Below are positions 35,092 through 38,873 of a stretch of 38,873 nt of DNA, one piece after another; the first letter of the stretch is position 1; each line of letters starts with the position of its first letter. The position numbers and the translations under genes are program-made. The stretch is taken from contig NZ_SJZG01000006.1 in the NCBI RefSeq assembly GCF_004959775.1, forward strand, positions 1-38,873, given 5' to 3'. Source of the DNA: Agromyces sp. H66 (GTDB lineage: Bacteria; Actinomycetota; Actinomycetes; Actinomycetales; Microbacteriaceae). The notes beneath the pieces are model-generated. The model made no database searches and was not told where the DNA came from. It saw nothing but the letters and a program-made list of their open reading frames with translations.

Positions 35092-35724
35092 GTGGCTTCT
35101 GCACGCTGCGTCTACTGTGACGCGACGCTCCAGCCGAACAGCATGTACTGCCTCGAGTGCGGCCAGCTGATCCCGCAGCAGCCCGCGCGTCCGCCGGTGC
35201 CGCCGCAGTTCGCCACGCCCGCGACATCCGGACACCCCGCGGAAAGCGCGCCGAGGCCGCGACCGACGACGTCACGGATCGAAGCCGTGCCCCTCCCCGG
35301 CACGCTCCCGTGGCAGCAGCGCCAGGGAGGAGCCGAGCCGGCCGGGGCTGCGGCACCGACACCGACACCCCAGCCAGCCGAACGCGCGCGCATCGAGCGC
35401 GTCGAGCTCTCCTTCTCGACCGGGCAGCGGGTCACGGTGGCGGGCAGCGCGGTGATCGGACGGAAGCCGGGTGACACCGCGCTCGCCATGGGCGTCCAGG
35501 GGATCGAGGTCGCCGACGACACGCGCTCGGTGTCACGAGTGCACCTCGCCCTGGAGGTGGCCGACGGCACGATCACCGTCGGTGACCTCGGATCGAGCAA
35601 CGGGTCGGGCATCGAGCGCGACGGCGTCGTCACCCCCTTGGAGAGTGCGGGGTCGCGCGTCGAGGCCTTCCCCGGCGACACGGTCTGGGTCGGCGACCTC
35701 AACTTCGTCATCCGCGCGTTCTGA
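35092..35724 (+). CDS. zinc-ribbon/FHA-domain protein of the type VII secretion locus
   Basis: A 210-residue cytoplasmic protein. The N-terminal zinc ribbon has CVYC and CLEC (Cys6/9 and Cys21/24). A Pro-rich linker (about 28-95) follows, then a canonical FHA domain: AVIGRKPGD with the Gly-Arg motif, RSVSRVHLALE with the Ser-x-x-His motif, and GDLGSSNGSGIERDG with the Asn-Gly loop. All expected phosphothreonine-binding residues are present, in contrast to the FHA-like domain inside the neighbouring ATPase. It probably binds a phosphorylated partner and links secretion to Ser/Thr kinase signalling, but no kinase is in view. GTG 35092 is preceded by GAAAGGA at a rather long spacing of 11 bases. 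Confidence 0.9.
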   Translation: MASARCVYCDATLQPNSMYCLECGQLIPQQPARPPVPPQFATPATSGHPAESAPRPRPTTSRIEAVPLPGTLPWQQRQGGAEPAGAAAPTPTPQPAERARIERVELSFSTGQRVTVAGSAVIGRKPGDTALAMGVQGIEVADDTRSVSRVHLALEVADGTITVGDLGSSNGSGIERDGVVTPLESAGSRVEAFPGDTVWVGDLNFVIRAF

Positions 35725-35770
35725 AGCGCATGGGAAGTCCTCCCCATCTCGCTCGGGGTGCACGGCGCGC

Positions 35771-35776
35771 TAACGT
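35771..35776 (+). promoter_or_regulatory. possible -10 box TAACGT before the first WXG100 gene
   Basis: TAACGT is 41 bases before the ATG at 35817, in the 92-bp gap after the FHA gene. It is weak evidence for a separate promoter for the substrate genes. Confidence 0.3.
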
Positions 35777-35816
35777 ACCGGAGCACCCTGAATCTCGCTG
35801 AACAACGGAGGAAACC

Positions 35817-36110
35817 ATGGCGGAGATCCGCGTCACTTCGGACTCGCTCGCAGGCGTGGCCGGGCAACTGTCGTCCGGTTCGCAGTCGATCGAATCGCAG
35901 CTGTCCAACCTGAAGTCCCTCGTCGAGGGCCTCATCTCGGGTGATTGGTCGGGCACCGCGTCGCAGAGCTTCAACGAGCTGTACTCGCAGTGGGACCAGG
36001 CCGGCCTCCAGCTCAAGGAATCCCTCCAGGGCATCAGCGACCTCCTCAACCAGGCGGCGCTGTCGTACGAAGACAGCGAGAACGCGATCGCCAACACGTT
36101 CAACGGCTGA
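35817..36110 (+). CDS. WXG100 family (ESAT-6-like) protein, W-S-G type
   Basis: A 97-residue WXG100 protein, the typical size. Two amphipathic helices flank the turn GDWSGTASQSFNELYSQW, in which W-S-G is the family motif. The ending (ALSYEDSENAIANTFNG) resembles a secretion-signal Y-x3-E-like element (YEDSE). Such proteins form helical-hairpin dimers exported by the EccC/EssC system. The very strong CGGAGGA site before ATG 35817 and strong helical amphipathicity suggest it is the main, highly made substrate. It is followed by two more WXG-type genes. Confidence 0.95.
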   Translation: MAEIRVTSDSLAGVAGQLSSGSQSIESQLSNLKSLVEGLISGDWSGTASQSFNELYSQWDQAGLQLKESLQGISDLLNQAALSYEDSENAIANTFNG

Positions 36111-36175
36111 CATCCGCGAGTTCGGTGCCGACGCGCCCGGCGCGCCGGCATCCGGCCACGACCGAGGGATCTGGC

Positions 36176-36853
36176 ATGGTCTACTTCAAGGTTCGCGCCG
36201 ACTCGCTGAGCGAGGTGGCCGCCCTGATCGGCACCGTGGTGGCGACGTTCGATTCGAATCTCGCCTCTGCGGACCAAGCCGTCACGCGCGTGGCAGGCGC
36301 CACCTGGGTCGGCGAGGACGCGGAGAAGTTCAGTGAGAACTGGGGTTCGTTCATGGCACTCGCCGGGCAGGTGCGGCTTGCGCTGACGGGCCTGCAACAG
36401 GGCCTCATCGCCGCCGACGGCTCCTACACCCGCACGGAGGCGGGCATCGGCGGGAGCTTCACCGGCGGGCGGCAGGGCCTCGTGGCGGTGCGCAGCGCCT
36501 CAGGCGGCCTCGGCAAGCGGATCGCGACCGGTGAGGAGCGAGCCGAGGACATGGCGGAGTTCTTCGGCCGGGACTACGCGGGCGATGACGAGGTGGAGCG
36601 ATTCGGCGGAGGGATGCTCGGCCCGCGCAAGAGCGGCCAGGTCGGCGGTGGGGGATCGGGCGACACCGACGGCGATGGCGACGACGATTCCATCGGCACC
36701 GGGGTATTCCGGCTCGGGCCGGACGGCGAACCGCTCGTGCAGCCACAGGTCGAGTGGGAGGCGTCGGCGATGGCGAGCGTCGACATCCCCGAGATCGTTC
36801 AGGGGAACACCTCGGACGGGGCCGGCTCGCCGGATGGGGATGACCGTGGCTGA
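36176..36853 (+). CDS. WXG100-like protein with an Asp/Gly-rich C-terminal extension
   Basis: A 225-residue protein. The first about 100 residues form a WXG100-like helical hairpin with ATWVGEDAEKFSENWGSF (W-V-G motif) and a second helix around LTGLQQGLIAADGSYTRTE. Beyond the usual length it has a helical segment (RIATGEERAEDMAEFFGRDYAGDDEVERF) and a Gly/Asp-rich stretch (GDTDGDGDDDS) that resembles calcium-binding Asp-Gly repeats, then an acidic tail. Start ATG 36176 has GAGGGA upstream; the long upstream frame is a shadow of the previous gene. Its end overlaps the start of the next WXG100 gene by 14 nt. It may be a secreted partner or chaperone of the effector downstream (inference). Confidence 0.88.
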   Translation: MVYFKVRADSLSEVAALIGTVVATFDSNLASADQAVTRVAGATWVGEDAEKFSENWGSFMALAGQVRLALTGLQQGLIAADGSYTRTEAGIGGSFTGGRQGLVAVRSASGGLGKRIATGEERAEDMAEFFGRDYAGDDEVERFGGGMLGPRKSGQVGGGGSGDTDGDGDDDSIGTGVFRLGPDGEPLVQPQVEWEASAMASVDIPEIVQGNTSDGAGSPDGDDRG

Positions 36854-37154
36854 ACAGCAGGCCGACACCGCGGAGCTCCGTGCGCTCGTGCAGACGATGA
36901 CCGAGCTCATGGGGTACTGCTCCGCGCTGAAGCAGGGCGCGAGCGGCTTCGCCTACATGCTGCCGGCTGAATGGCAGGGCCCCGCGATGCAGGCGTTCCT
37001 CGGCTCGTTCGCCGCGTGGGCGGCCGGCGCGACCGCGCTGGAGGGCGCCGCCGGGGCGCTGCAGAAGCAGGCGCAGGCGTCGTTCGACTCGTATACGAAG
37101 ACGATCGAGGACCTGAACACCGCGTGGTCGAAGATCGAATCGAATCTCGGATAG
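36840..37154 (+). CDS. WXG100 family protein, W-Q-G type
   Basis: A 104-residue WXG100 protein. The two-helix layout has the turn LPAEWQGPAMQAFLGSF (W-Q-G) and a second helix AAGALQKQAQASFDSYTKTI. It starts within the 3' end of the previous gene. ATG 36840 is preferred, but ATG 36834 and GTG 36846 are also in frame, and none has a clear ribosome site, suggesting coupled translation. It ends 7 nt before the large effector gene, so it is the closest candidate for that effector's cognate heterodimer partner. Confidence 0.9.
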   Translation: MTVAEQQADTAELRALVQTMTELMGYCSALKQGASGFAYMLPAEWQGPAMQAFLGSFAAWAAGATALEGAAGALQKQAQASFDSYTKTIEDLNTAWSKIESNLG

Positions 37155-37161
37155 GGCACAG

Positions 37162-38873
37162 ATGGCGCACGTGAAGCTGGATCCGGCACGCCTGGTCCAA
37201 GACGGAGACGACCTCTTCAGCATCGCTCGAACGCTCGACAGCGCGGTGACGACGCTCGTCGATCGACTGGGCGACAGCGGCGGCATGGCCGGCGACGACA
37301 ACGCCGCGGAGGAGTTCTGCCAGGGCAGCGACGGCTACGACGCGCTCGCAGGGCCCACGATCACCGCGGTGACCTCGTTCGGCAACGCCCTCCGCGTCGT
37401 CGACGCTGCGCTCTCGAACACCGCCCGCGCCTACGACGCCGCCCAGAAGCCCGGCGCGGGCCTCGACCCCGCCACGGCATCCCCCGACGAGGCCGAACCG
37501 ACCATCGACCACGACAAGGCCACGGTGCCGGACGCCCTCGGTGCCGGCTGGCCCGGACCGCTCGGCGAGTTCCAGGAGCTCATCGAGTGGGGACTCGCCC
37601 AGATCGGGGTCGTGATCCCCACCGGCGACGAGGACAAGCTGCAGGCGGCATCCGACGCGTGGGGCACCTTCGGCGACAGCATCCAGACCGCGAAATCCCG
37701 CGTGTCGAACAGCATGCCCAACGTCGCGGCGCTGACGCTTCCGCAACAGGGCCGGATGCTCTCGTGCCGCACCAGCCTCGCCGACGGCCTCGACCGCATG
37801 CGCGAGAGCGCCGACGCCATGCAGCAGTGGATCTCCGACTTCCGGCGCCAGCTGCGCCAGATGCGGGAGGAACTCGGCTGGTTCCTGAAGCAGATGGCGA
37901 TCGAGATCGCCGCCGAGCTCGCGATCGGCGGCCTGCTCACCGTCGTCACCGCGGGTCTGGGGGCCCTCGCGACCGCCGCCAAGGTCGGCACGACGGTCAT
38001 CCGCTGGTGCATCAAGATCGGCAAGCTCATCGATCGGCTCAAGGACTTCCTCAAGGGCATCCGCGGGTTGAAGGGCGCGCTCGTGCGTGGCGGCCTTCGC
38101 GCGGGGAAGGAGGGCCTCCAGGCGGGCCTCGCCAGCGCCATCGCGACCACGAGCGTCAACCACATGCGCGCGGATGAGCAGGACTACAAGCCTCAGGACG
38201 TGGGCACCGCCTTCATCTCCGCATTCGCGGGAGGCGCGGCATCCTCGCCCGCATCGCGGTTCCTCGGCGGCAGCGGCGGACCGGGCCTTCGCGCGGGCGC
38301 TCGGGAGATCGCGGGCGGAACGGGTGCAGGGGCCATCGACGGCCTGGTCAGTTCGGGCGTGGAGTCCGGCATCTCCGGGAACGAGTTCAACCCCATCTCC
38401 GGCATGGTGCTCGGTGCGCTGCTGGGCGGTGGCCTGACGGCGGGCGCCCGCGGCATCAACGCGGTGCGCCCGGGCGGTGGCGGAACGGTCTCCGTCGACC
38501 CGAGCGGCGCGGGCGTCACCACGCCCGACGGCCCGACCCCGTCCGGCCCCGGCGGTGCCCCGTCGAACTCGAGCGGCGTCGCCCCGGTCGACGTCTCGAA
38601 CGACGCGCCGACGCCCGGCGCGGGCGACACCGGCACCACCACGATCGACGGCGGGGGCGCTGTCGACGTCCCGCCGTCGTCGCCGGATGCCTCCACGCCG
38701 TCGTCGCCGGATGGGTCCGCGTCGTCGTCGCCGGATGCCTCGGCGCCGGCCGGTCCCGACGGTTCGTCGCCGTCGTCGCCCGACCCGTCGTCGCCTGCGT
38801 CGCCGGATGCCTCCACGCCGTCGTCGCCGGATGGGTCCGCGTCGTCGTCGCCTGATGCCTCGGCGCCGGCCGG
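37162..38873 (+). CDS. putative type VII secreted effector, possible polymorphic toxin (C-terminus outside window)
   Basis: The frame is open from ATG 37162 to the window end (570 residues visible). The N-terminal about 100 residues are a WXG-like helical domain with GGMAGDDNAAEEFCQGSDGYD (residues about 40-60), a pattern common in actinobacterial secreted polymorphic toxins. A longer helical region with an aromatic segment follows (LGWFLKQMAIEIAAELAIGG, then a hydrophobic stretch about 253-280), then a Gly/Ala-rich central part (about 350-440). From about residue 430 a Ser/Pro/Asp-rich linker contains 40-residue repeats. The catalytic domain, if any, lies beyond the window. It sits directly after three WXG100 genes and the EccC/EssC-like ATPase. 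It could be a non-toxic secreted protein; no toxin domain is seen. Confidence 0.8.
   Translation, partial: MAHVKLDPARLVQDGDDLFSIARTLDSAVTTLVDRLGDSGGMAGDDNAAEEFCQGSDGYDALAGPTITAVTSFGNALRVVDAALSNTARAYDAAQKPGAGLDPATASPDEAEPTIDHDKATVPDALGAGWPGPLGEFQELIEWGLAQIGVVIPTGDEDKLQAASDAWGTFGDSIQTAKSRVSNSMPNVAALTLPQQGRMLSCRTSLADGLDRMRESADAMQQWISDFRRQLRQMREELGWFLKQMAIEIAAELAIGGLLTVVTAGLGALATAAKVGTTVIRWCIKIGKLIDRLKDFLKGIRGLKGALVRGGLRAGKEGLQAGLASAIATTSVNHMRADEQDYKPQDVGTAFISAFAGGAASSPASRFLGGSGGPGLRAGAREIAGGTGAGAIDGLVSSGVESGISGNEFNPISGMVLGALLGGGLTAGARGINAVRPGGGGTVSVDPSGAGVTTPDGPTPSGPGGAPSNSSGVAPVDVSNDAPTPGAGDTGTTTIDGGGAVDVPPSSPDASTPSSPDGSASSSPDASAPAGPDGSSPSSPDPSSPASPDASTPSSPDGSASSSPDASAPA
38678..38873 (+). repeat. 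120-bp-period direct repeat in the effector linker
   Basis: Bases 38678-38753 recur at 38798-38873 with one difference (CCG to CCT at 38852), and the repeat runs into the window edge. Each period encodes 40 residues of Ser/Pro/Asp-rich linker with SSPDAS and SSPDGS units, shaped by the GGATGCC-type hexamer GGATGC. Confidence 0.9.

Overview
The window is very GC-rich actinobacterial DNA with a GTG/TTG-tolerant, strongly G/C-third-position gene style. The N-terminus of RpoB, the many GGATGCC/GGCATCC heptamers and the gene content point to the family Microbacteriaceae (Agromyces/Microbacterium-like). That placement is inferred from sequence style, not from a database comparison. I support 31 protein-coding genes and found no tRNA, rRNA, CRISPR array or insertion sequence.

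Left third (1-13.6 kb): ordinary chromosomal genes on both strands. They are a DEAD-box RNA helicase (cut by the left edge), a DUF1684/SRPBCC pair, a membrane-anchored coiled-coil protein, a ComB-like protein, a CGNR zinc-finger protein, a SprT-like zinc protein, a PQQ-type sugar dehydrogenase lipoprotein, the pxpA-pxpB-pxpC 5-oxoprolinase operon, a secreted family-10-like glycosyl hydrolase, two tandem spermidine-synthase-like paralogues and a truncated haemoglobin. Many of these genes start 6-7 nt after a TANNNT-like -10 box, which is the signature of leaderless mRNAs.

Middle (13.6-28 kb): a large LuxR-type (LAL) regulator is transcribed away from a cell-wall-anchored surface protein. The surface protein has a signal peptide, two Ig/cadherin-like repeats, four 60-bp collagen-like Cys-containing repeats and a C-terminal LARTG sortase signal. 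Between the two genes lies an array of five TGAGCAA-type heptamers spaced exactly 21 bp apart, which is the most unusual non-coding signal in the window. Two small unknown genes and a perfect-hairpin terminator follow. Then comes the rpoB-rpoC operon with a clear sigma-A promoter, TTG starts on both genes and a strong terminator, and after it a membrane protein of unknown function.

Right end (28-38.9 kb): a type VII (ESX/WXG100) secretion locus. It holds a lipoprotein and a membrane protein on the minus strand. On the plus strand are a secreted Ig-like protein, a 1446-residue EccC/EssC ATPase carrying a degenerate FHA-like domain, a zinc-ribbon/FHA protein, three WXG100-family proteins (W-S-G, W-V-G, W-Q-G) and the N-terminal 570 residues of a large putative T7SS effector. 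The effector runs off the window in a Ser/Pro/Asp-rich repeat linker. No EccB, EccD, EccE or mycosin gene is visible. The unseen effector C-terminus and its downstream neighbour are where a toxin/immunity pair would be expected.
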